Assembly (NCBI GenBank): GCA_029204225.1
Contig: CM055113.1
Coordinates: 1,531,973 to 1,595,972 of the forward strand
Origin: Diphasiastrum complanatum
Taxonomy: Eukaryota; Streptophyta; Lycopodiopsida; Lycopodiales; Lycopodiaceae
Direction of reading: 5' to 3'
DNA length: 64,000 nt
Below the pieces are notes generated by a model. It was given only the letters and a program-made list of their open reading frames with translations, was not told the DNA's origin and did not search any database. Below, one piece after another: positions 1 through 10,612 of this stretch; positions within the stretch are counted from its first letter, which is position 1; each line of letters opens with the position of its first letter. The translations under genes and the position numbers were made by a program.

Positions 1-2
1 CT

Positions 3-225
3 ACAAGTGCTTATGTCATATATCTTGGAGGAAACTTGATATCTTGGTTTTCCAAAAAGCAAGATACCATATCACTCTCATCTTGTGAAGCTAAATATAA
101 AGCACTCACTACTACAACAAAGGAAGTGCTTTGGATCAAGAGGTTGCTAGTGGAGCTAAAGATAATCATGGAAGATGATCACCAAGATCCATGTTCAAGT
201 CAACATAGATTGTTTTTAGGAGGAG
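3..225 (+). pseudogene. Ty1/copia RNase H C-terminal remnant
   Basis: The reading frame from base 3 carries the end of a copia RNase H domain: an SWFSKKQ motif, then SLSSCEAKYKAL (usually SSCEAEY) and an EVLWIKRLL helix. It closely matches the RNase H of the minus-strand element near 62.3 kb. The part that normally follows (DNQSA, the HxRSKHI histidine region and the LTKPL tail) is missing. After about base 165 the frame reads unrelated sequence up to a polypurine tract (about 216-225) next to an LTR. I infer an internal deletion at the 3' end of the pol gene. The 5' part of the element lies outside the window. Confidence 0.85.
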
Positions 226-997
226 TGTTGAAATTGAAAAATCATCTATCTTGACTTTAGGCTTGCTACAAAGTCTTATCTATGTAAGTTTGTTGTTTCA
301 TAAATGTAAATGCCAAATTTGGCCTAGATGGAACTCGAGCTATATGGGTTTCTCATGTCTAGTTGGTAGAATACAACTTGCATAAAGATTGTAGACTTAA
401 AAATGGCATTAATATGATTGTAGAAACTCGTGGCATATCACATGCATTTACTGTAAGTGATCCATAGTGACATGCAAGGCATGCACAAAGTGAAATGGAC
501 ACATGCATGCTGATTTTTACAATTCTAGCTAGAAATAGGACACTTGGTAAAAGTAGGTAGAGATACATACATGAGATGTGACAAATGTCACTTAGACTCT
601 AGTTTTCACTTTAGATGTGATTGAAAGGTGGATGGATGTGGTTCTACCTCGAGCTACCTCAAACTCCATAAATATGTGTAGCTATTCTCATAATCTTTGA
701 TGAAGAACCAAGCTTTGAAGCTATTCCATGCCATTTTGGATCAACACCATTATTTGCTTGATATCTCTCTCTCTTTTTCTCTCTAAATCATGTTGAGGCT
801 TATACTGATACACTAAATTCTTGTACTTTTGCTCATTTGTAATCAAAGCTATCATTCTCTGATTCTTAGCATGCTATATTGTGGTTAAGCCATTATTCAA
901 TCTAGAATCAGTTTTTTGTGCTAATCATAAAGCTTAATAAGATCAATCACCTTTGTGAATCATTCCCACACATGTGAACATTCTGGAAATTTTGTCA
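226..997 (+). repeat. 3' LTR of copia element (772 bp)
   Basis: Starts TGTTGAAATTG directly after a purine tract (AGGAGGAG) and ends in TTTTGTCA, giving the TG...CA ends of an LTR. It aligns over its whole length with the 5' LTR at 42566-43349, so both belong to one family although they come from different copies. A CACATGTG palindrome lies close to the 3' end (about 969-976). The five bases after the LTR are GCATT; the matching left-hand target duplication would be outside the window. Confidence 0.85.
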
Positions 998-2373
998 GCA
1001 TTGCCTTCTCAACCCCCTCAACGGGTTCCTTGCCATGCTTGTCGTCGTTTCTTCTCTCCTAGAGGAGGTCTTGCCCGTCGTCACCACCGTTCTTGTCATG
1101 CATTGCTTCAATCGTCTCAAGATCGCCCTCCTCTCTCAGCATCCCATTTTCCCTCTGCTTTAGCTTGGCCTTGGATATTTTCCCTTCACGTCCTCGATGC
1201 TTTTCACTTGGGCTTCCCTCGTCAAAGGCTCTACTTTCATATTCTCCTCGCTCTCCGTCGTGAAACTCAACTTGCTATGTGTCTTCCTCCTGATCACTTG
1301 GCTATTGACCTCTTTGACATTGTGGCTTGGAATCTATTCCTTCTTTTTCCCCTTTGGTGTCTAGTCCTCCCTCTAAGGGATGGGAATGCTGGTCATAGAG
1401 AAACTCAGGCTCGCCTTCATCACTTTCTATCGAGAGACTGGGAAATGCTTCATGATGAACACTTTGCTCATTGTCAGAGGCACTTGCTGCTCGCAACTCA
1501 CAAAATACTCAACCTCAAGGCGCCCCACCTCTCCACCATCGCCTTCGTCACACCCTACATTTTGGGCAAGTTGGTGAGTATTCTTGTGCTGCTCGAGCTT
1601 TAGCTCCTCTCACACCCACTCTCTTTATTGCTGATACTGTTGCTGCTCTCCAAGCTCTTCATCCTGCTTCTGAAGGCATTCTTCCCTTGTTTGTGGTGGA
1701 CTTTGTGCCTGATGTTGGATTGGTGCCTGATCATGATTCTTTCTCTCATGTCTTCCATCGTAGTCCTCATCTTGCTATTGGTGGTCCCTCCGGTTTGGTC
1801 TATGAACACCTTCGTGATTGCTTTCCACCTGAGGACTATGCTAGTGGCTATGTTCAACTCTTTCAGGTCTGCTCTTTTATCGCCTCTGGTCACATTCTTC
1901 TATTGCACATCTTTTGTTTGTGTCTCGTTTGATCGCCCTAACTAAAGCCTCGGGTGGCGTCCATCTCATCACTATTGGTGAATTCTTCCTCCGTCTTGTT
2001 AGTTGCTCTATCTGTATTCAGTTTCAACATATTTTTGTCTCTTTTCTCTCCCCTCATCAGTTTGGCATCTCTACTCCTAGCGCCTGTGAAGCTGTCATTC
2101 ATGATTTGTGTGCCACACTTGATCTCCATCTTGACTGGGTTGTTCTCCAAGTGGATGTTTCCAATGCTTTTAACTCTGTTTCTAGAGCTGCAATCTTTCA
2201 GGTTCTGCGTGTGGCTGGTGGTTAGTTAGCTCAATTTATCTCATTTGTGTGGTTGTTCTATGCTACTGAGACTCCTCTCTTTCACAGTCACCATGTGTGC
2301 TCTAGGGATCTTTCTACTATCTAGTCTGTAGCAAGTACTCGTCAAGTTGATCCTTTGGGTGGTCCTCAATGGA
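998..2373 (+). pseudogene. Non-LTR-type reverse transcriptase fragment
   Basis: Several plus-strand frames together give a decayed reverse transcriptase. The N-terminal part (about 1035-1105) has a C2HC zinc-finger-like motif, CHAC...HHRSC. Later come GEYSCAARAL and ALQALHP (about 1575-1670), then GGPSGLVYEHLRD (about 1780-1820). Next are a palm lead-in, LIALTKASGGVHLITIGE (about 1927-1985), and the catalytic A motif DVSNAFNSVSR (about 2150-2190). A degraded B region, RQVDPLGG (about 2340-2365), follows. The YADD box is not seen, so the fragment stops before it. Several frameshifts and stops show it is dead. Wording and lack of LTR features suggest a non-LTR element; the clade is undetermined. 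The LTR at 226-997 abuts it, so a copia element probably inserted into it. Confidence 0.7.
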
Positions 2374-2583
2374 ATGTCACCATTGAAAAAGTGTGAAACT
2401 ATTCAGAAAAAAAGAAATGTTCCTAATAAGCCATCAATTGGAGGTGCTAAAGCAAGAAGATTCTTATCCAATCACACATGCAAAGAATCTAGTGTCAGTT
2501 ACAAAATTTGGAAAGAAATTGTTCAAGCCACACGAAGATTGGAAGTAAGTAATCGAGCTGGGACCTTCATATCCGTGTGTTGA
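2374..2583 (+). other. Small basic ORF, unrecognised
   Basis: An ATG at 2374 opens a 69-residue lysine- and arginine-rich ORF (starts MSPLKKCETIQKKRN, ends FISVC). It lies between the reverse transcriptase fragment and the histone H3-like pseudogene. The stretch SYKIWKEIVQATRRLEVSNRA has weak positional likeness to the first helices of histone H2B (TYKIY...K.L.Q.....ISSKA), which I cannot confirm by eye. A GTAAGT donor-like site sits inside it at about 2547. It could equally be chance. Confidence 0.25.
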
Positions 2584-2602
2584 TCTGATATTGGGTCTCC
2601 CA

Positions 2603-2998
2603 ATGGCCCGCACAAAGCAAACATTAGAGATTCACCCTGGAGGTATCCCAATGCAAGGAGGCCACCAGGGAGATCCACAACCGCCTATCCTCCACCACCG
2701 CCTCCTAGGCCAAGGGGCAAACCACGTGACTTGACATGGCTAAAGGATATCCGAACGCTTTAGAAGACAAATAATCTTTTGATTCCAAAAGCTCACATCA
2801 AGAGGTCAATCAGACAGGTTACAAAGAGTCTCTCTACAAATGTGAGATGGACAGTCATGGTAGTTGAAGCTCTACACACAGCCTCTATGAGGATTTCCAA
2901 GTGAAATTCTTTTCAGATTGTGTTGTTGTAGTTGTTCATGCCAAGAGAGTGAATATCATGCCAAAACATTTCAGCATTGAATTCAAGCTATGGGACAC
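2603..2998 (+). pseudogene. Histone H3 pseudogene, CENH3-like
   Basis: ATG at 2603 starts MARTKQT, the exact N-terminus of histone H3. After a divergent tail the frame shifts. At about 2708 a new frame gives PRDLTWLKDIRTL, one stop in place of the family Gln, then KTNNLLIPKAHIKRSIRQ. This aligns in register with the H3 alpha-N/alpha-1 region (L-K/R-D/E-I-R-x-x-Q-K-S/T-x-x-L-L-I). A RWT motif, a second frameshift near 2870 and then YEDF, FSDC, HAKRVNIMPKH follow, matching the end of the H3 fold. NLLIP, RWT and FSD resemble plant centromeric H3 more than canonical H3. No intron is seen, so this may be a processed copy. Two frameshifts and a stop make it non-functional. Confidence 0.65.
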
Positions 2999-3194
2999 AT
3001 ATGACAAATGTGCTAAGCACTTCAGACTAGTTCTGCCCTCTCCTCCAAAACAAGCTGAAGGAAGAAAAAAAATGGAAGCAATCTCAACCGATCCGACTTT
3101 TATTTTGGGTACAGAGCGGGTGTGTCTCAAAAAAGAAGAGATCTCTTGGCAGTCCTCAAAAATCTAGAAATTTTTCAAAGCCCTCTCCTCTGTA

Positions 3195-4723
3195 GTATAT
3201 TCTAACTGCTAGACAATCTTCTCCTATATCTCCTCCGAGGTCTCCTTCTTCTTTTCCTCCAAAATCTCCTCCTAAAGATTCCTCTCCTCTTAAATCTCAG
3301 TCTCCTTCCTTTCCTCCTAAAGATTCCTCTCCTCCTAAATTTCCTCCTCTAGTATCTCAGTCTCCTAAATTTCATCCTACCCCCCCCCCCTCCAGCATCA
3401 GGAGAAGAGTTAGACAATTTTGTAAATTTGAAGGTCGACTTGATTTTGAATGACAATTCCTTCAGTGGTTTATCTATATTACTTCTTACACCCCCTGCAC
3501 TTCCTAAATATGTACAGTATGAGCAATTTCTAAATACATATCTTAAAGCTCTAGGTCCTAGATACAGTTTTAAGATGTCAAAGAACAATTAGGCCTTTCT
3601 TTAATAACCTGGATACAGGTGAATTAGAAAGTAAGGACAACATGTTAGGCAACAATGTAGGAGGGGGGGCCATTCAATATTGGATGGAGTTTTTCCAAAC
3701 CCCACTCTTTATAGATGTCGCATTGTTTCTACTACAATTCATGGCTGCATTTGATTTCCCTGATTTTCAAAGCCTGCATGCTAATATGCTTAAATACGTC
3801 AGACTGGAGACTCCAATACTCTTGCCCGCAGACATAACCAAGTAAGTGTTTGCTTATCAGATTTTATTGATATGATTTTTTCATATGAACTTTGATTTTT
3901 ACATGCATTCGAAAAAACATATTGGTTTGCAGTGCTCACTAGAGCTTATATATGCTATCTTTATATGTCAATGATGAGGGTGTGTGTAATCCAGTTTGTA
4001 TCAAGATGAACTCTATTACACACACCCACAAAATAGCGAGGAGCCATATCAAAAATGTATTGGAGCTCTTTCCAATACCAGGTGCAACAACCTATACAAA
4101 GCTCAAATTTGTTGATGCAGAGGCAAATTTATTTACTATTGGTTCGACGCCGCACGCTTGTTGTGTTTGTAGATTTTCATATCATATCATGCGCACTAAT
4201 CCGATATTTCATTAATTTCTGTTTGATATTGGTTCGACGTGCGCTTGTAGCCTTTGTGGATTTCCATATCATCTCGTGTGCACTGATCCGATATTCCATT
4301 AAGTTAAAATTTTGTTTTCTAACCTTCGTATATATTTGAACATTGCAGTCCTTCCAGCAGGTTGATTCTGTTAGTTGTGGGGTGGCATACAATGTACAAT
4401 GCCAAATATTTTTTTAATTGGCTTGCACTACAAGATAAGCTTGTGAATTTTCTAGAGGTAATCTATTAATTCACGATTACAATCAGATATTCATAATTCT
4501 CGATAGCTTATTCTTGATTAATAACATGTACTTGTGTTTTTGTTTTTTGCAATTCAAATGCCCGCAGGTCTCCCCAATGGAGATAATGCATTTCCGGCAT
4601 ATAAAACTTGTTATCGAAGATTCATATCCAGTTGCATTTACAAAGCGTTCTCCACAAAAGTTACTTCCAATTGTAGAAATGAATTTAGAGATCATAGAAC
4701 AGAATGACCCTCGACTTGAATAA
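3195..4723 (+). pseudogene. ULP1-type (C48) cysteine protease gene, broken, multi-exon
   Basis: Visible parts in order: a Pro/Ser-rich open frame (about 3195-3400, repeats of SPPKDSSP type, with a C11 run at 3380-3390). It runs on through EELDNFVNLK to about 3590. An exon ends near 3840 at a GTAAGT donor; a possible exon lies at about 3950-4135. A further exon at 4349-4457, after TTGCAG and before GTAATC, reads QQVDSVSCGV, the catalytic Cys box of ULP1 proteases (Q-x-D-x-x-x-CGV). A T7 run shifts the frame inside it, after which NWLALQDKLVNFLE reads on. The last exon, 4568-4723, reads VSPMEIMHFR and stops. The catalytic His/Asp region is not clear. Its 3' end faces the minus-strand gene at 4813-5290, as in the copy near 29-30 kb. 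Confidence 0.6.
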
Positions 4724-4812
4724 TGATACTCAAGTTGAGTGGTTCATATATTATCAAACATGATTTATACAGAAAATTATGTGACATAATACAAAATCAC
4801 ATTGTTCAAATT

Positions 4813-5290
4813 CTATGGATCTTCAATTTCGATGGATGTTCCTATGTCTTTGTATTTTATATGCTCTTCTTGCCTTGCTCTTACCTGCACAAGAGAAATT
4901 GTTTAAGTTCATTTATCTTGTAAAATTGATTCACTGAGAAATAGAAACAATGAAATTTTCATATGGCATAACGTACCTTTACACCATTCAATCGAAATTG
5001 ATAGTACTGAGGCAGATCAAATTACAACATGTCTAGTTTTGATCGAATGTGATTGAGACACCAATCTTCCTCAACCTCAACCATAGCAAGAATTTTGTCA
5101 TTTCTTTTCACTGTTATATGAAGTTGCTCTTGATATGTCTTTTTCGGAAAGAGCCTTTTGAGGAAGGTTGCATCAAGATCAATTGATTTTACGATATATT
5201 CTTGGTATCCATTGATCTTAGGCATTTTCTTCATTGCAAATATTGATTGCATCAATGGTTCCTCTTGGTCTCCGATTATGTGTAGCCATT
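4813..5290 (-). pseudogene. Small gene with possible ubiquitin-like fold, copy 1 (broken)
   Basis: Two minus-strand exons are visible. The upstream exon (about 5255 down to 4977) encodes QEQLHITVKRND, ILAMVEVEEDWCLNHIRS and FDLPQYYQFRLNGVK, then a GTACGT donor. The last exon (4884-4813), after TTGTGCAG, encodes VRARQEEHIKYKDIGTSIEIEDP and stops. Beta-strand, helix, LPxYYxF strand and a terminal RQE turn suggest a ubiquitin-like fold; this is inference. A TAA replaces the Gln codon found in the second copy (28669-29381), so this copy is dead. Upstream, an alternative start reads MATHNRRPRG at about 5288 but soon hits a stop. Confidence 0.55.
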
Positions 5291-5293
5291 AGT

Positions 5294-5422
5294 CCAAAAT
5301 ATGTCTACGCAAGCTGAGACCGGAGAGAATGAAGAGAATGAGAGTATACCTATGAATCCAAAATATGTCTATGGAAGCTAAGAACAGAAAGAATGAAGAG
5401 AATGAGAGATATACCTAAGAAT
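5294..5422. repeat. 64-bp tandem duplication
   Basis: Two head-to-tail copies of a unit starting CCAAAATATGTCTA (5294 and 5358), each with GAATGAAGAGAATGAGAG and ending near CCTA(T/A)GAAT. They lie just upstream of the minus-strand small gene at 4813-5290. Confidence 0.85.
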
Positions 5423-5484
5423 GACAAGAAGTTCCTAAACTACAAGGATTAGTTAGCTATAGTTTACGACTATTGACGTCAAAT

Positions 5485-5890
5485 CTGCTGGAAAATATGA
5501 ACTTCGGAAACCTACAACACCTTCGACAAGTTTTGGCCTTCGACATTTTTCAATTTTGTTTTACAAACATTTTGCAACATTTTCTCTCACTTCAGGATTT
5601 TCATTTTTTTCGCTTTGGGACTGTTTCTCTCACTTCGGGACTCAAGCATAAGTCAATTTTGAAAGATAGACATTTTGGGATACTTGTCACACTTTTTGCA
5701 TATTTCGCACTTTTGCGAAAACGAAACTAGAGCGTTAATAGACAATGCAAATAACGGAATGCAAGGAAAGCAAAAGTGGACAATGACAGTCAACCAAAAG
5801 TAGTTAGAGTTAAGATGTTCTTCTAATTACTATAGATTAGACCAATTGTCTCTCCATTCTCTATATATATAGGATTAATGAGAGATGGAT
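5485..5890 (+). repeat. LTR fragment, family B (with CCAAT and TATA boxes)
   Basis: Begins TGCTGGAAAATATGAAC and aligns with the LTR start at 10774 through about 5832. It then continues with a CCAAT box (5842-5846) and TATATATATA (5862-5871), a plausible core promoter in the U3 part. It runs into the family A LTR at 5891 without a visible end of its own, so this is a truncated LTR. Confidence 0.6.
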
Positions 5891-6676
5891 TGTTATGGCC
5901 ATATTCAGCTAAGGACATGGAGTAGTCCTAATATGGTAGACCAGCCCTCCAGTGTTCGAGATTATTGGTCACGCCTAGATTTAATTCCATGTTGAGGCCT
6001 GTTGGTGACTTATGACCTTGAGAGGACCTAGACACTCTAATTGAGACATATGGAGTAGTGCATGTACGTGTGACTGATATAGGCAGGAGGTATGCATGAA
6101 GAGTTGTGACCTATTTATAGTTGACCTACATGGAATTGCATGTGGTCATGCACAGGATCCTACTCTCTATATATTGAGGTAGTGATTATCCCGTCGACGA
6201 CTTTGGGCTAGGTTACCTGTTGAGCTCTTCTCCTCTTGTTATCACATGGCATGGCTTGGGGGCTAGATCTAAGAGGATTCTCTAGGAGAGATCTAGGATT
6301 GGTTGGGTGGTTTTGTTCCATAGTCTCTCTTGTGTTTTCCTATCCTCATCTTAGGTGTTTTTCCTAGTGGTCATTACACGAATAGTGTGTGAGTTAGTAT
6401 ATGATACTAGCTATTCGTAGGAGAGAGTAGCTCTCTTGCGGTGACACATTGTTTGAGATCCAAACATCGCACAAGTTTTGTTGTAAATCTGTAATTCAGC
6501 TGATATAAATGCAAGAGTGCATTGGACACGGTAATCTGCAAGTGTTATTTGTCTGATTGATTCTCTCTTCTGCCCATTGTTTCCAATATTGTGCAGTAAA
6601 TCTATGATTGTTATCTTCTACATGTTGCAAAAGTAGAAACTAGATGATTCTTGTTTTTACATTTAAGCTTCTACAT
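5891..6676 (+). repeat. 5' LTR, family A
   Basis: Begins TGTTATGGCCATATTC. Its first 430 bp align with 60389-60818 and more weakly with 58070-58520. It is followed by an initiator-Met primer binding site at 6687. I place the end at CTTCTACA (6676), ten bases before the primer site; the exact 3' border is uncertain. Confidence 0.6.
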
Positions 6677-6686
6677 TTCTTGTTAG

Positions 6687-6699
6687 TGGTATCAGAGCC
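6687..6699 (+). other. Primer binding site (tRNA-iMet)
   Basis: TGGTATCAGAGCC, complementary to the 3' end of plant initiator methionine tRNA, follows the family A LTR and precedes a copia gag remnant. This is the standard priming site of plant copia elements. Confidence 0.85.
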
Positions 6700-6711
6700 A
6701 AGTTCTTGGAG

Positions 6712-8457
6712 TGGAACTCCAAGACGGTCCAGAATGGCTTCCAACATTTTATAGAAGATCACTGTGATTCCCGATTAATCGAACTACGGGCACTGAAAAA
6801 GGAGGACCATGATTCTCCTAAAAAGAGAAAGTTTATGGGGCGTCATGGATGGCACATAAGTGATGCCAGAAGAAAATGAAGGCAGAATCAACGAATGGAA
6901 AAGAAAGGATGATAAAGTAGTTGCTCTTATCACTCTGTCATTGACAGAAAAAATCCTGATGAATGTTGACGATCTTGACCACAGTCAACAGATCTGGCAG
7001 AGCTTGCAAGAAAGATATGAAGCAAAGACCAAGACAGAGGTCTTGCATCTGACAAATCAATTGTTTAGCTTAAACTAGAATGGTGCCAATCTTGATTATG
7101 GACACCGAGTTTGTCTAGATCTGGACTATTCTGAAACCTTCATCCTAGTTGTCAAACATGCTTCGATCCGCCTACTTCTCTCCTTTGCAGTCGCAACAAA
7201 TCTTGAAGTCCACTAGATGGATCTCTAGACCGCCTTCCTCAACGGAACCATCAAAGAGGAAATCTATATGACACAGCCTTAGGGATACAAACTCAACAGC
7301 AAGCAACAACACCTTGTATGCAAAATTCACAAGGCACTCTACGGGCTAAAACAGTCATCCAGAGCTTAGTTCCAAAAAATCAACGCATTTTTTATCAAGA
7401 ATGGTTTTATTCCAAACGCGGCAAACTCGAATGTTTACTTCAAGTCTGTATTAGATTACTTCATCATCATTGCTCTCTATGTTGATGATACACTCCTATT
7501 TAGTAATTATCTAAATCTGATGAAGGATAGGAAATGCATGCTGGCCCAAGAGTACAAAATGACTAATATGGTTCCAGCCTACTATTGTCTTAGAATCCAA
7601 ATCCAACGAGCTCGACCCAGTAGACTGATTTTCATTAGTCAGCAACGATATCTCAACAACATGATGGAAAAGTATGGAATGGCCAACTACAAACCAATTC
7701 ACTTTCTGCTCGACCCTGGACTAAAACTATCAAAGGAACAATCTCCTCAAACTGAGACAAAAAAGAAAAAAATGAAGCGCTACCCATTTCAATCCATCAT
7801 CAGCTCATTGATGTACACAATGATCTGCAAGCGACCAGACCTTGCATATTCGATCAGTACACTCAGTCAGTTCCTATCAAATCTAGGCTAAACTCATTGG
7901 AAAGCACTAACAAAGGTCATGAAGTATATCCAAACAACAAAAACTCTCGGCATCTGCTATGAAGGCAGCCAAACTGCCAACATCCTTGAATCCTACATAG
8001 ATGCGGATTGGACAGGAGATGTCGATACCAGAAAATCAGTTTTTGGATTTGTATTTTTATACAACCAAGGCCCGCGGACCTCAATTGCATTATCATCAAC
8101 AGAATCCAAATACATAGTTGCCACAAATGCAACCAAAGAAGCAATCTGGCTAAGGCAACTGCTTGCAGACATCAACCTTGGACAAACACTTCCTGCAACA
8201 ATCTATTGTGACAATCAAAGCACAATGGCGCTATCTCTTAATCCGAGATTTCACTCTCGAAGCAAACATATCGAAATTAGGTATCATTACGTTAAAGAGA
8301 AAGTGCATAGCAAGGAAGTAGCATTGGTTTCCTGCAGAACAAACTACATGGCAGCAGATTACTTCACAAAGGCTCTATCAAAGGAGCAACATTTCAGATT
8401 TAACGATATGTTAAAATCTAAAGATCAAAAATTTTCAAGATCCACATTAAGGAGGAG
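6712..8457 (+). pseudogene. Ty1/copia gag-pol remnant with large internal deletion
   Basis: From 6733 a broken gag N-terminus is readable (SNYGH*KRRTMILLKREKF), then EGRINEWKRKDDKVVALI to about 7075. The frame jumps at about 7100 straight to reverse transcriptase: DYSETF, FLNGTIKEEIYM, YVDD (about 7480, catalytic Asp pair intact) and SSLMYTMICKRPDLAYSIS. RNase H follows with SYIDADWTGD, SSTESKY, DNQSTMALS and FTKALS near 8375. Zinc knuckle, protease and integrase are absent. At least five in-frame stops lie in the RT part. A purine tract (GGAGGAG) precedes the LTR start at 8458. The LTR at 5891 and that at 8458 are unlike each other, so the locus joins two elements. Confidence 0.8.
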
Positions 8458-9000
8458 TGTTAGATTTCTTATGCTCAGCCTTAACAAATCATTCAAGTAA
8501 TGAGCATCCTGAAAACAACCGAAGGCTGACTACATATTTCGGACCTTTGCATTTTTCACTCTTTCATTTTTGTGCCTTAAACATTTTTTAGGCACCTTTG
8601 TCTTTTTCACTTTTTTTGCACCTTCATGAAAAATGCGACATAGTGACCAAAATCCATTTTAGACCTGCCTTAAACATTTCAAAACACCTTCGGGGTTTTC
8701 CCTTTTTTTCGCATGGTTCGCAATTTTACTTTGGGATTTTTGCACCTTCGGGATTTGCATAACTTCTCTATTCAAAAGGCACCAGTGGCAAACTGACGTC
8801 GCCAACTTATCATCAATCCTAAAAACAGCTGGACAGCTAAATATCCCAAGGGCGATTACCTACTTTGTACATATACAAAGACTAGCGTAAAAATGCTTGT
8901 AAGATATTTTTGAAGACACTTGTATATATATATTACTAGTTGAATCAAACTAAGTAAGATAATTAACACTATCAGAGTTCCAACGTAGTCATGATTAACA
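8458..9000 (+). repeat. 3' LTR-like sequence of the copia remnant
   Basis: Begins TGTTAGATTTC right after the polypurine tract that follows the RNase H tail. It is T-rich with a TATATATATAT stretch near 8925. I cannot fix the right-hand border; ATTAACA at about 8994-9000 is one candidate. No second copy of this LTR was seen in the window. Confidence 0.5.
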
Positions 9001-9239
9001 AGCTGAAGTTATTATTTCAAGCCATTGTACTCACTATTGATATTAATGAGAGCACAATTTTCTGTCGCACTACTGTATTGTTCATTTGCGCAATTTGTAT
9101 GAATGATTCATCTTGAATATTTTTGCTGCTAACTGTTGCGTTTCCGATCCTACACGCCTACACTCAAAGTTTCGAACTTCCGTTGCTAGTCCTCCCCACG
9201 TTTTACGACATCTGAAGCTACTGTCTATGTTACGTGCAG

Positions 9240-9950
9240 GAAGGAACTCCTGCAAAAGTTTCAACCAAGCTGCACATCTAGATCAGTCACGCAAAGTGGA
9301 AGGAATCGGAATAATCCAGATGATAACACCTAATGGACGCAAAGATCTAGAGGGGGCACTATATGTGCCATCATTGAAGAAGGACCTGTTATCAGTCACA
9401 AGAATGGCAGATCTGGGCATGAAGATCTACTTTGATCAGAATGAATGCGGAGTACATGATAGATGCTCTAACAAGGTTATTGTCACTCCACCCAGAAGGG
9501 GCAATTTGTACCAGGTCACAATTTCAGAGGGAGTGGACAATGCAATGGCTACCACCTCTTGCAACAACGAATCGGATCTATGGCACAAAAGAATGGGGCA
9601 TATCAACATGAGAATGCTTTATCAAATGACAAAGCAAAATCTGGTGATGAGGGTGAATGTTACCCAACCACATCTAGATTTCTATCCAATTTGTGCTCTA
9701 GGAAAACAAAGTCGAAAATCTTTCTCAGGGCAAGCGACCAGAGCAAAGGCGTCACTTGACTAGGTCACTCAGATCTGTGTGGACCAATGGCGATAGACTC
9801 AATATCAGGATTAAGATATTTTGTCACATTTATTGATGATTACAGTCATATGACTATGATTTATTTTTTAAAATAAGAATCAGAAGTCTTTGCAAAGTTC
9901 AAGTGTTTTCAGGCCTATGCAAAAAGATAGCTAAGGAGCAAATTTAAGGC
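9240..9950 (+). pseudogene. Ty1/copia protease-integrase remnant
   Basis: The frame gives the C-terminal half of the copia protease (LEGALYVPSLKKDLLSVTRM, about 9345-9405) and the GAG-pre-integrase zinc region: LWHKRMGHINMRMLYQM, then PICALGKQSRKSF with the first Cys of the C-x2-C pair replaced. A weak integrase core follows with stops (TFIDDYSHMT in shifted frames, about 9828-9860). The protease DSG active site is missing. At about 9950 the plus-strand coding breaks off and the next segment is on the other strand. Confidence 0.75.
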
Positions 9951-10612
9951 ACTATGAGTGAAATGTGCTTGGTTTTGGAGTGAGCTGCATTGCACTTTGG
10001 TTGTCCATATTCATTATAGTGGGCTGAACTTGTGGTTCACTCAACTCGTTCAACAACATTCGAAGCCACACTATTTCATTTGCGTTTTTAGATGCATCAA
10101 CATATTTCGCTTCACACGAGGACTAAGCAACCAAGGTCTGCTTCTTGCATGCCCAGTTCACTACTGATTCGCATAGCACAAAACATCCACCAGAGACAGA
10201 CTTATTGTCATCTCTGCTGCTTGCCCAAGTGGCATCACTATAAGCAAGTAATTCAAAATCAGAATTACTGTTAAAGGTTATCCCATATATTGTTGTACCT
10301 TTAATGTACTGAACGACTCTCTTGGCCATTCTCCAATGCTTCTCGTCCGGATTACAAGCGAATTGGCGAAGTGAGTATACTGGCACAACAATGTCAAGTC
10401 TGGTGCAGACTACCATGTATATGAGACTACCAATAAGGTTCTGGTATGGCACTGTTGCCATTCTACCCTTCTCAACATCATCCGTTGGGCAGTCATCATT
10501 GGTCAAACTTGCTCATGTTTCCATATAAGTGCATTTCTCTCCACACTCTGTCATCTTGTAATCTTTCAAAATCTTCAACATATATTTCTCCTGTGGTAGG
10601 TGAAGTACCACC
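9950..10612 (-). pseudogene. Inverted copia RT/RNase H segment
   Basis: The minus strand reads, from 10612 downward, PQEKYMLKILKDYKM, then PYQNLIGSLIYMVVCTRLDI, HWRMAKRVVQYIKGT and LLAYSDATWASSRDD. Next come SSCEAKYVDASKNANEIVWL and DNQSAMQL, ending at TPKPSTFHS near 9957. This is the late RT and RNase H of a copia element, opposite to the protease/integrase on its left and the RNase H tail on its right. The order fits a simple inversion of an internal stretch of one element. One stop lies within the segment (before SSCEAKY). Confidence 0.8.
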
